A stretch of DNA of 14,840 nt. It comes from Clostridium sp. CAG:253. GTDB taxonomy: Bacteria; Bacillota; Clostridia; Lachnospirales; Lachnospiraceae. The translations under genes were made by a program, and so were the position numbers. The notes under the pieces were generated by a model, which was given only the letters and a program-made list of their open reading frames with translations, ran no database searches and was not told the DNA's origin. The DNA is taken from the NCBI GenBank assembly GCA_000436755.1, contig FR887323.1:198-15037 (forward strand), written 5' to 3'. Numbering within the stretch: the first letter of the stretch is position 1; every line of letters starts with the position of its first letter. Positions 6,962-14,840 of this stretch are shown here, piece by piece.

Positions 6962-8047
6962 TTATGAAACAATCTGGCTTTTTTTCTTTCCAAGTAAAAA
7001 CCAGAATTTAGAGTTTATGATTAGTACAAGGCTGTATTCTATCATCATAAGAATAGCCATAGCCACAAGACATTGGCAGACATATTTTGTACTTCCAACC
7101 GACGGAAAATATGATACTTTCTGCCAGCCAAAATACGCTACTGAACGAAGTCCGAAAACCGTATGTGTACACATAACTGCCAATGAATTTTTTCCCCAGA
7201 AATCAAGTCCCGAAAGATTAAATCTCTCGGACAGAAAATCCAACAACATGATAGCTCCAAGAGAACCTATAATACCGCATATATAAAATAATGCAGGCTT
7301 TTCTCCCTCTTTAAGCATATGAATATCAATATGACTGTTTAACTGCGACAACAAAACATTTAATATTGAAAGACCTAAACCTCCCAAAAGTTTTATCCTG
7401 TCATCTTTGATTTTCTGATAGAAAATGTATATGATATATCCTGCACCTATAAACCATGCCGCCATAAAACCTTTTCCTACTGCACTGATAAGATTTGAAA
7501 TATTATCTATGCTTATCTGATCCATCCTTCCCTGCATGGAAGTCCCCACATAGTCTATAATGTTATTTACAGCAGTAATCACATAAAGTCCGGCAACTGC
7601 ATATAGCAGTTTAATAATCTTAGGTGCTCTTATAAGAAAGAAAAAGATTATCTCCCCGAAAAAAATAGTTGGCAGAAACCACATTGAATTTATACCTGCT
7701 AAAAATACACTGTCCCACAGATATTCCCAAAATACCTTTGTAATTTTAGACATAGGCTTCATCTTCACATATACGCATCCCACTTTAAACATTATCCCGA
7801 GAATACTAAAAGAAATATACGGAACAGCAAGACTTATAAATGTCTTTTTCATAAATACACCAAAGGACCTCTTTTTTATAGAACCCGAATAACTCATCAA
7901 AAAACCTGACATTATATAAAAAATAACGACCTTGAATGATGACATCCACAAATCAACAGGATTATCATATTCAGTCACATGACCAAACATAATCAATAAC
8001 ATTCCCAACCCTTTTGTCGCATCTACATATCCAATTCTCTCTTTCAT
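6962..8047 (-). CDS. Acyltransferase-3 family membrane protein
   Basis: A 361-residue polytopic protein with about ten membrane helices, matching the acyltransferase-3 (OafA/YrhL-like) family. The N-terminal signature is present: RIGYVDATKGLGMLLIMFGH, with the conserved His (residue 23) at the end of helix one, followed by VVIFYIMSGFLMSY. Such enzymes move acetyl or other acyl groups to extracytoplasmic carbohydrates, including peptidoglycan, teichoic acid and polysaccharides. No SGNH or other extra domain is attached, so the acceptor is unknown. Start choice: the frame also opens at TTG 8053, only three bases after the AGGATGG site; ATG 8047 has a spacing nearer normal and a conserved N-terminus. 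Its own promoter (8092-8120) lies downstream of the groEL terminator. The small membrane protein at 6438-6938 follows closely. Confidence 0.85.
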   Translation of the reverse strand: MKERIGYVDATKGLGMLLIMFGHVTEYDNPVDLWMSSFKVVIFYIMSGFLMSYSGSIKKRSFGVFMKKTFISLAVPYISFSILGIMFKVGCVYVKMKPMSKITKVFWEYLWDSVFLAGINSMWFLPTIFFGEIIFFFLIRAPKIIKLLYAVAGLYVITAVNNIIDYVGTSMQGRMDQISIDNISNLISAVGKGFMAAWFIGAGYIIYIFYQKIKDDRIKLLGGLGLSILNVLLSQLNSHIDIHMLKEGEKPALFYICGIIGSLGAIMLLDFLSERFNLSGLDFWGKNSLAVMCTHTVFGLRSVAYFGWQKVSYFPSVGSTKYVCQCLVAMAILMMIEYSLVLIINSKFWFLLGKKKSQIVS

Positions 8048-8091
8048 TGTCAAAATCCATCCTAAAACATTTAATTATTTACACATCTGAT

Positions 8092-8120
8092 ATTATAATT
8101 CATACACTTTTTAATTTCAA
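8092..8120 (-). promoter_or_regulatory. Acyltransferase operon promoter
   Basis: On the minus strand, -35 TTGAAA (8120-8115) and a perfect -10 TATAAT (8097-8092) are separated by the ideal 17 bases. The predicted start is near 8085, about 38 bases before the ATG. Confidence 0.7.
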
Positions 8121-8160
8121 GACAGAGTTTTGATATTGACTCATCATTTTACATTGCTTT

Positions 8161-8202
8161 TTAAAACTAACAGAGGGTTCCACCCGCATATGAAACCCTC
8201 TG
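8161..8202 (-). terminator. Intrinsic terminator after groEL
   Basis: CAGAGGGTT (minus strand 8202-8194) pairs with AACCCTCTG (8179-8171), with a further G-U pair inside. It is followed on the minus strand by TTAGTTTT. It lies 52 bases past the groEL stop and ends the groESL transcript. Confidence 0.85.
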
Positions 8203-8254
8203 CATAAATAATTTCAAATTTAATTTCTTAAGCTTAAGCACTATAAGTGTGTGA

Positions 8255-9892
<1,638 letters not shown>

Positions 9893-9954
9893 CTAATAAT
9901 CTATTACAACAATATATTTTTTAATCTATAATATAAACATTTATTTAATTATAA

Positions 9955-10242
9955 TTAGTCCTCAACGATTGCAACAATGTCATTCTGGCGAACTACGATA
10001 AACTCATCATCTCCGAGTTTAACTTCTGTACCTGCATACTTAGAATAGATAACTTTGTCACCTACGCTGACCTGCATTTTAACTTCTTTGCCGTCAACAA
10101 CTCCTCCCGGACCAACTGCTATAACTTCTGCCTGCTGTGGCTTTTCCTGAGCATTTCCCGGTAATACGATACCTGATGCTGTAGTTTCTTCTGCTTCTAA
10201 CTGTTTTAATACAACCTTGTCTCCTAATGGTGATAATTTCAT
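9955..10242 (-). CDS. groES: Co-chaperonin GroES (10 kDa)
   Basis: A complete 95-residue GroES, the heptameric lid of GroEL. The opening MKLSPLGDKVVLKQLE is typical. The mobile loop at about residues 17-31 (EAEETTASGIVLPGN) contains the Ile-Val-Leu triad that docks on GroEL. The conserved VGDKVIYSKYAGTEVK and the ending FIVVRQNDIVAIVED complete the fold. AAGGAGG is eight bases before ATG. As first gene of the groESL pair it is preceded by a CIRCE operator at 10273-10299 in the leader and a sigma-A-type promoter at 10310-10338, so HrcA repression with release on heat shock is expected. HrcA itself is not in the window. Confidence 0.98.
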   Translation of the reverse strand: MKLSPLGDKVVLKQLEAEETTASGIVLPGNAQEKPQQAEVIAVGPGGVVDGKEVKMQVSVGDKVIYSKYAGTEVKLGDDEFIVVRQNDIVAIVED

Positions 10243-10272
10243 GTCAATATCCTCCTTACACTTCTTGATTTA

Positions 10273-10299
10273 CTAGCACTCACTCATTCCGAGTGCTAA
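10273..10299. promoter_or_regulatory. CIRCE operator (HrcA site)
   Basis: The minus strand reads TTAGCACTC, a 9-base spacer, then GAGTGCTAG. This is the CIRCE element TTAGCACTC-N9-GAGTGCTAA with a single change at the last base. It lies in the groES leader just downstream of the promoter, the standard position for HrcA repression of groESL. Confidence 0.95.
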
Positions 10300-10309
10300 C
10301 CATAGTCTT

Positions 10310-10338
10310 AATATATTTCATTTAATGATATTCTGCAA
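10310..10338 (-). promoter_or_regulatory. groESL promoter
   Basis: On the minus strand, -35 TTGCAG (10338-10333) and -10 TATATT (10315-10310) are separated by 17 bases. The predicted start is near 10303, four bases before CIRCE, so bound HrcA would cover the start region. Confidence 0.65.
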
Positions 10339-10441
10339 TATTATTCATCATGAAAAAACAGGCTATTTTTCTGTAATTCTTTATTTTGCTCTTTTTTTCT
10401 CTTTTATACTCACTTTTAATATTTTTTAACAATATCACGTT

Positions 10442-10470
10442 TTGACACATCCCATAACATATAATATAAT
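10442..10470 (+). promoter_or_regulatory. Consensus promoter of the DUF6062-like gene
   Basis: On the plus strand, TTGACA (10442-10447), 17 bases, then TATAAT (10465-10470): a perfect sigma-A promoter. The start should be near 10477, leaving a leader of about 82 bases. GGAGG (10548-10552) lies six bases before the ATG. No CIRCE or other repeat is seen on this side. Confidence 0.8.
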
Positions 10471-10558
10471 TTCTAAGATAAATATTTATGCAATTACTAT
10501 AGTTTAAAAGCAATTTCATAAACAGATACCAAATCACCCAGATAAACGGAGGATATAA

Positions 10559-11275
10559 ATGAAAGAACAATTATATACTATTCCTGTCAATGACGCATTT
10601 GAAAAAGAATGTGAGTGCCCCCTCTGCCAGATGTATGATGAACTTGAGAAAGAATCCATTGATTTTATGCTTGGACCAAGTTATATGGAAGACGACATCA
10701 GAATGGCAACCGACAAAACAGGTTTCTGTGCAAAACACATAAAGCAGCTTTACGATGGACAAAACCGTCTAGGTATCGCCCTTATGCTTCATACACATAT
10801 GAAACATACTGTTTCACAGATTGAAAAACTGCAGAAAAAATCAGCTGCTGCAAAAAAGAGCCTGTTTAAAAAAGAAATCAGTCCTATCACAGATTATATA
10901 AATAATATTGAGAGTTCATGCTATGTATGTGACAGGGTTGAAAATATCTTCAAAAGATACATAACAACTGTTATCCATTGCTATACACATGATGACGACT
11001 TTAAAAAGAAATTTAATAAGTCAAACGGTCTATGCACAAAACATTACGGCATGTTATATGAGGAGGCTCAAAAAACTCTAAGTTCCTCAAAACTTAACGA
11101 ATTTATTTCTGATTTAAACACTTTATATATTGATAATTTTAAGCGTGTCACAGATGACTTGGAATGGTTCATAGATAAATTTGATTATAAAAACGAAAAC
11201 GAACCGTGGAAAAATTCTAAAGATGCCATTCAAAGAAGTGTCTTAAAAACTAACGGTTTATTTCTTGAAGAGTAA
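10559..11275 (+). CDS. DUF6062-like protein with two CxxC/CxxH units
   Basis: The only plus-strand gene; 238 residues, function unknown. The N-terminus (IPVNDAFEKECECPLC, then MLGPSYMEDDIR) matches what I recall of DUF6062, a family common in Lachnospiraceae. Two metal-site-like units are visible. The first is Cys20-x2-Cys23 with Cys57-x2-His60; the second is Cys121-x2-Cys124 with Cys159-x2-His162. The gaps between the halves are 33 and 34 residues, which suggests an internal duplication and two zinc (or other metal) sites. An extra Cys18 precedes the first unit. A lysine-rich linker (about 91-105) separates them. There is no membrane helix or signal peptide. It is expressed from a perfect promoter divergent from groESL. 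The family assignment is from memory of the motif pattern and the metal is inferred. Confidence 0.82.
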   Translation: MKEQLYTIPVNDAFEKECECPLCQMYDELEKESIDFMLGPSYMEDDIRMATDKTGFCAKHIKQLYDGQNRLGIALMLHTHMKHTVSQIEKLQKKSAAAKKSLFKKEISPITDYINNIESSCYVCDRVENIFKRYITTVIHCYTHDDDFKKKFNKSNGLCTKHYGMLYEEAQKTLSSSKLNEFISDLNTLYIDNFKRVTDDLEWFIDKFDYKNENEPWKNSKDAIQRSVLKTNGLFLEE

Positions 11276-11365
11276 AATCAGGCGGATAAACTGATATATT
11301 TGTACTATCTAAATCTATTATTTAATACAAAGTCTACTATTTAATAAAGTTTAACATTTAAAACC

Positions 11366-11401
11366 AAAAACTCATGTACATAAAAATACATGAGTTTTTT
11401 T
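11366..11401. terminator. Bidirectional terminator between convergent genes
   Basis: CTCATGTA (11371-11378) and TACATGAG (11387-11394) pair around an 8-base loop, with A-run before and seven T after. On the plus strand it ends the DUF6062-like gene. Read on the minus strand it also has a five-T tract and ends the glnS-DUF2225 transcript. Confidence 0.88.
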
Positions 11402-11413
11402 AACGGCAGTTAA

Positions 11414-12280
11414 TTATTCAATTCCTGCACGCTTTTTATCTTCATTGAGAAGTTCTTTAATATCTCTTGCCTTATTTTTAATTCTTTCATTTGCAGAACG
11501 TGATGTAAGGACTTTTGAAATCCATCTTCCCGATTCCTCATATTTACCTGTTCTTCTCGCAAGTTCGGCTACAAGAAAAGTGACTGTCATCTCATCCATG
11601 CCACACATAGGGAATGATTCTCTTGAAAATGCTGTCATAAATCCCTCATATGCTTTTCCTAACAAATCATCCTCTTCCTTTTTCAGGTCAGCTACGACTT
11701 TATCATAGTCTTTTGTCTCCTTAGGAAGTGTCTCTCTCTTTCCTCTGAATAGCCATGCCATCTTCAGACATGTATATGCTTTCTCACTGTTTTTTGCTTT
11801 TTTAACAATAGCATTTGCAAGTGCAAGCTGATGACGTAAAATCGCATCATCATATGTATATGTGCCTCCTGTCTGCGGAAGCCCACTAAAATTTTTTGTA
11901 ATATTCTCTCGAATAAGCTTTGCCTGTGCAGGCATCATAAATTTGAAAAATCTGCTAAGTGCCGCATAGCCACAGCTAGGGCATACAAGCGCATCATATT
12001 TAAGAGAGTCTACAAGCTGATACTTCGGTCGAAGATCAGTATCTGCCGATAAAAGCTTAACCTTACCTGTTCTAATCATTTTTGAATGAAATTCGTTGTT
12101 GCAAACAGGACAGGTATATGATTTATCAAACAACAAATCTTCTTCCGTAACCTTTGGCTTACTTGCCTGTTGAGATTCTTCACCCTTTTTTGCACCTTTC
12201 TTTGCAGTATCTTCCTCAAATACTTCAAGCTTATTCAGCTTGCCAAGTCCCATCTTTTCTAATCCGGAAAATAAACCCAT
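11414..12280 (-). CDS. DUF2225 zinc-ribbon protein
   Basis: A 288-residue cytosolic protein matching DUF2225. A disordered, Lys/Glu/Gln-rich N-terminal part (about 20-48) precedes a Cys4 zinc-ribbon: Cys57 and Cys60 in YTCPVCNNEF, Cys100 and Cys103 in LVCPSCGYAALSRFF. Between them lies the family motif RTGKVKLLSADTDLRPKYQ. The C-terminal half is helical with TPR-like repeats (AYTCLKMAWLFRG, AELARRTGKYEESGRWISKV). The biochemical role of the family is not known; zinc binding is inferred from the ligands. It begins 12 bases after the glnS stop with an AAGGGGG site overlapping the glnS stop codon, so it is the second gene of a glnS operon and probably translationally coupled. A shared terminator with the convergent DUF6062-like gene follows. 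Confidence 0.88.
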   Translation of the reverse strand: MGLFSGLEKMGLGKLNKLEVFEEDTAKKGAKKGEESQQASKPKVTEEDLLFDKSYTCPVCNNEFHSKMIRTGKVKLLSADTDLRPKYQLVDSLKYDALVCPSCGYAALSRFFKFMMPAQAKLIRENITKNFSGLPQTGGTYTYDDAILRHQLALANAIVKKAKNSEKAYTCLKMAWLFRGKRETLPKETKDYDKVVADLKKEEDDLLGKAYEGFMTAFSRESFPMCGMDEMTVTFLVAELARRTGKYEESGRWISKVLTSRSANERIKNKARDIKELLNEDKKRAGIE

Positions 12281-12292
12281 GATTAATCCCCC

Positions 12293-13993
12293 TTATTTTG
12301 GTCTATATGAACTTTTTAATGAAACGATACGATTAAATACCATGTTTCCCTTTTCTGAGTCTTTTGAATCAACACAAAAATAACCATGTCTTACAAACTG
12401 GAAACTATCATTTGCTTCAGCATCAGCAAGCGCAGGCTCTACATAACAGTCTTTGAGAACAGTTAATGAATTTGGATTTACATTTATCGTACCATCTTCA
12501 TTATACACCTCTTTTTCCTCATCTACAATGTTTTCATACAGCCTTATCTCGCATTTTTCCGCCGTTTCAGCGCAAACCCAGTGAATAGTTCCCTTAACTT
12601 TTCTTGCATTAAAGCCTGAACCGCTCTTTGTTTCAGGGTCATAAGTACAATGTACCTCTGTAACATTTCCTTCGTCATCAGTAATGTAATCCGTACAAGT
12701 CACAAAATATGCATTCATAAGTCTGACTTCATTACCCGGATACAATCTGAAATATTTTCTAGGAGGCTCTATCTTAAAGTCCTCTCTGTCAATATATAAC
12801 ACTCTTCCAAAAGGTACTTTTCTGCTTCCCATTTCAGGATTTTCCTGATTATTTGAAACATCAAGATATTCTATTTCATTTTCAGGATAATTTGTAATAA
12901 CAAGCTTTATGGGATCAAGCACTGCCATCATACGAGGTTTCTTCATCTTCAAATCCTCTCTTATGCAGTATTCAAGCATTGCATAATCTGATGAACTCTG
13001 CGCTTTTGAAATTCCTGAAAGCTCAATAAACATTCTTATTGACTCAGGTGTAAAACCACGTCTTCTAAGTGCCGCAATGGAAACAAGTCTCGGATCATCC
13101 CATCCGTCTACTATTCCGTCCTCAACGAGTTTCTTTATATATCTTTTTCCTGTAACAACATTTGTCAGGTATAATTTAGCAAACTCTATCTGTCTTGGTT
13201 TGTTCTCCATGTCTATTTCATTTACAACCCAGTCATAAAGTGGTCTGTGGTCTTCAAATTCAAGTGTACAGATAGAATGTGTAACACCCTCCACAGTGTC
13301 CTCTATAGGATGCGCAAAATCGTACATAGGATAAATACACCATTTATCACCTGTATTATGATGATGCATTCTTGCAATACGATAAATTATTGGATCTCTC
13401 ATATTTATATTAGGTGAACTCATATCAATCTTTGCACGAAGCACTTTGCTGCCATCCTCAAATTCGCCTGCTCTCATTCTCTCAAACAAATCAAGATTTT
13501 CCTCAATGCTTCTGTCTCTGTAAGGACTGTTCTTTCCAGGCTCCTTCAATGTACCACGATATTCTCTGATTTCTTCTGGAGAAAGGTCACACACATATGC
13601 CTTTCCCTTTTTTATAAGCTTGATGGCACATTCATACATCATATCAAAATAATCTGATGCATAAAAAACATGCTCCATGTCAAGGTCACCGCATATCCAC
13701 TTTACGTCTTCAAGAATGGAATCAACAAATTCTGATTTTTCTTTTGTAGGATTTGTATCATCAAAACGAAGGTTAAACTGTCCTCCGTACTCTTTAGCAA
13801 GTCCTGAATTCAAGATAATAGACTTTGCATGTCCAATATGAAGATAACCGTTTGGTTCCGGTGGAAATCGTGTAACTACCTTTTTGCAGCGTCCCTCCTC
13901 AATATCTTTATCTATAATGTTTTCAATGAAATTACGGGAAACTTTTTCCTTTTCCTCTTCTGAATTTTCTCTAATATCAACCGGACTACTCAA
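12293..13993 (-). CDS. glnS: Glutaminyl-tRNA synthetase
   Basis: A class I synthetase that charges tRNA-Gln directly. From the chosen start it has 566 residues, against about 554 for E. coli GlnRS. The catalytic block [18 protein letters not shown] has HIGH at about 52-55. [26 protein letters not shown] and [20 protein letters not shown] follow, then two beta-barrel anticodon domains (about 350-566) ending [19 protein letters not shown]. The KMSKS-type loop reads VVTGKRY (about 279-285) rather than VMSKRK. Start choice: the frame stays open to ATG 14095, but AAGGAGG at 14008-14002 lies eight bases before a TTG at 13993, and a likely promoter (14038-14065) sits inside the upstream extension. 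I therefore call the TTG start. DUF2225 follows in the same transcript. Confidence 0.95.
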   Translation of the reverse strand: MSSPVDIRENSEEEKEKVSRNFIENIIDKDIEEGRCKKVVTRFPPEPNGYLHIGHAKSIILNSGLAKEYGGQFNLRFDDTNPTKEKSEFVDSILEDVKWICGDLDMEHVFYASDYFDMMYECAIKLIKKGKAYVCDLSPEEIREYRGTLKEPGKNSPYRDRSIEENLDLFERMRAGEFEDGSKVLRAKIDMSSPNINMRDPIIYRIARMHHHNTGDKWCIYPMYDFAHPIEDTVEGVTHSICTLEFEDHRPLYDWVVNEIDMENKPRQIEFAKLYLTNVVTGKRYIKKLVEDGIVDGWDDPRLVSIAALRRRGFTPESIRMFIELSGISKAQSSSDYAMLEYCIREDLKMKKPRMMAVLDPIKLVITNYPENEIEYLDVSNNQENPEMGSRKVPFGRVLYIDREDFKIEPPRKYFRLYPGNEVRLMNAYFVTCTDYITDDEGNVTEVHCTYDPETKSGSGFNARKVKGTIHWVCAETAEKCEIRLYENIVDEEKEVYNEDGTINVNPNSLTVLKDCYVEPALADAEANDSFQFVRHGYFCVDSKDSEKGNMVFNRIVSLKSSYRPK

Positions 13994-14001
13994 CTTTGTC
14001 T

Positions 14002-14008
14002 CCTCCTT
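14002..14008 (-). promoter_or_regulatory. Shine-Dalgarno site deciding the glnS start
   Basis: AAGGAGG on the minus strand, eight bases before TTG 13993. It lies inside the frame that would extend glnS to ATG 14095. Upstream ATGs at 14095, 14047 and 14035 have no comparable site, so the TTG start is preferred. Confidence 0.85.
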
Positions 14009-14037
14009 CGATGTTATATTTAAAAATACTGTCATAT

Positions 14038-14065
14038 ATTCTAACATAAAATTCACAAATGTAAA
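14038..14065 (-). promoter_or_regulatory. Candidate glnS promoter
   Basis: On the minus strand, TTTACA (14065-14060), 16 bases, then TAGAAT (14043-14038). The start would be near 14031, downstream of all candidate upstream ATGs, giving a leader of about 38 bases. That is too short for a T-box, and none was seen. Confidence 0.5.
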
Positions 14066-14095
14066 AGTTTTTTTTGATTTCTGTATTTTATCCAT

Positions 14096-14127
14096 AAAAA
14101 ATGGAGCATATCATTGTGATACGCTCC
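14096..14127 (-). terminator. Intrinsic terminator after SleB-family gene
   Basis: GGAGCGTATCA (minus strand 14127-14117) pairs with TGATATGCTCC (14113-14103) over 11 bases with one G-U pair and a 3-base loop. It is followed by A and then six T. It lies 15 bases past the hydrolase stop and separates it from glnS. Confidence 0.92.
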
Positions 14128-14142
14128 AAATGTATATTATGA

Positions 14143-14808
14143 TTATTTAAATTTGTGTCCGCCAAGCTTCATCCTCGCACCTGAAAGGTACACGCTGAAG
14201 AAATGGTAACTTTTCATATTCTTTTTCTTACCTTTGTAAAGTATTGTTTTCTGTCCCTGCAATGTCTTTCTAGCTGCACTGATGCAGCTTTTCCACTGCT
14301 TTGAACCTGTTCTTTTTGAATCATACTGTCTAAGTCTTTTCTTTAATGAACCGTTTCTTACAGGTGAAAACTGACCTTTCTGATAAATAACTCCCTTAAT
14401 GCTGTTTGGAAATGACTTTGAACTCACTCTGTTCATGACAACTATTCCAACTGCAAGTTTTCCCTGATAAGGCTCTGAACCTGCCTCACAATTTATGATA
14501 CTTGCCATAAGTCTTAAATCAGCCTTTGAATATCTTTTTTTACTTTTTTTCTTTGTAGTTGTAGTTTCTTTCTTTGTTTCCTTTGAACTTGTATTTGTCT
14601 TTGATGTTTGTGATGATACATTTACAGAACTGTTGTCAACTGTAGTTTTGTTATCAGTAGTATCATCTTCACTCATATCTTTAAATATAAGTCCCTGTAT
14701 CTCTACTTTTGTTGTCTCGTTTGCTGATACATATGAAGAATTCGCTGTAAACGGTGTCATGACGAGCGATGCTGCAAGCACCATAACAGCAGCTTTCTTG
14801 AATCTCAT
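14143..14808 (-). CDS. Secreted cell wall hydrolase, SleB family
   Basis: The 221-residue protein begins with a classic signal peptide (MRFKKAAVMVLAASLVMTPF), with probable cleavage near residue 29 (VSA before NE). A long low-complexity Ser/Thr/Lys/Asp linker follows (about 45-92). The SleB-like Hydrolase_2 domain runs from about 94 to 221: YSKADLRLMASIINCEAGSE, with Glu108 as the probable catalytic acid, then YQGKLAVGIVVMNRVSS, KGVIYQKGQFSPV and the ending SGARMKLGGHKFK. SleB enzymes are lytic transglycosylases acting on peptidoglycan. In spore formers SleB itself degrades cortex at germination, but many Clostridia carry paralogues for vegetative wall turnover, so a spore role is not claimed. 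No binding repeats are present; the basic linker may mediate wall binding. AGGAGG lies nine bases before ATG; the promoter is beyond the window edge. Confidence 0.9.
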   Translation of the reverse strand: MRFKKAAVMVLAASLVMTPFTANSSYVSANETTKVEIQGLIFKDMSEDDTTDNKTTVDNSSVNVSSQTSKTNTSSKETKKETTTTKKKSKKRYSKADLRLMASIINCEAGSEPYQGKLAVGIVVMNRVSSKSFPNSIKGVIYQKGQFSPVRNGSLKKRLRQYDSKRTGSKQWKSCISAARKTLQGQKTILYKGKKKNMKSYHFFSVYLSGARMKLGGHKFK

Positions 14809-14840
14809 AAAAAATAACCTCCTAAATGTTATAATTGATT

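Larger units (their letters stand above)
10243..10558. other. Divergent groESL / DUF6062 intergenic region
   Basis: This 316-base gene-free stretch carries control elements for both flanking operons: the groES leader with CIRCE, the groES promoter, a T-rich spacer (about 10365-10440) with no clear structure, and a consensus promoter reading right. A long open frame crosses it on the minus strand but overlaps both promoters and codes for nothing recognisable. Confidence 0.7.

Noticed and set aside
10322..10570. Open frame of 82 codons on the minus strand between groES and the DUF6062-like gene
   Set aside because: It overlaps the groES promoter, the divergent consensus promoter and the start of the real gene, has no convincing ribosome site, and its product is a low-complexity mix of Ile, Tyr and Lys expected of AT-rich noncoding DNA.
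13994..14095. T-box leader for glnS
   Set aside because: The leader is about 38 bases, too short, and there is no T-box sequence or antiterminator hairpin.
13884..14150. Plus-strand frame of 88 codons across the start of glnS
   Set aside because: It runs antisense through the glnS start, promoter and the upstream terminator, with no ribosome site or recognisable product.

Overview
The window looks like a chromosomal segment from a low-GC, AT-rich Firmicute of class Clostridia, most likely Lachnospiraceae. The grounds are strong AGGAGG-type ribosome binding sites, a CIRCE-controlled groESL operon, a SleB-type cell wall hydrolase, uncharacterised families I associate with Lachnospiraceae (a DUF6062-like protein and others), and a GlnRS of the form I recall from clostridia. 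Every gene is on the minus strand except one, the DUF6062-like gene at 10559-11275. No rRNA, tRNA, CRISPR array, insertion sequence or phage gene was seen.

Reading the minus strand from the right end: a secreted SleB-family hydrolase (14143-14808) ends in a strong terminator. Then comes glnS with its own promoter and a TTG start, followed 12 bases later by a DUF2225 zinc-ribbon protein. A bidirectional terminator separates this pair from the convergent DUF6062-like gene. That gene is divergent from groES-groEL, and their shared 316-base intergenic region carries both promoters and a CIRCE operator. After the groEL terminator there is an acyltransferase-3 membrane protein followed by a small two-helix membrane protein. 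Next is guaB (IMP dehydrogenase), with a 46-base near-perfect dyad over its predicted start site, followed 5 bases later by a membrane-anchored zinc amidase and a terminator. The left part holds a FIST-domain sensor with a soluble MCP-type signalling protein, a single-cluster ferredoxin, and an lrgA-lrgB pair. The start of a probable cytidylate kinase-like gene is cut by the left edge.

Most genes are housekeeping: translation, protein folding, GTP synthesis and wall turnover. The regions most worth attention are regulatory or uncharacterised. The lrgAB promoter carries a palindrome whose two half-sites match the E. coli PdhR box exactly. This is suggestive because LrgAB-type proteins have been linked to pyruvate transport. 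The guaB promoter dyad has no regulator I can name. The FIST and soluble MCP pair looks like a complete cytosolic sensing branch. The DUF6062-like protein contains two evenly spaced CxxC/CxxH units.
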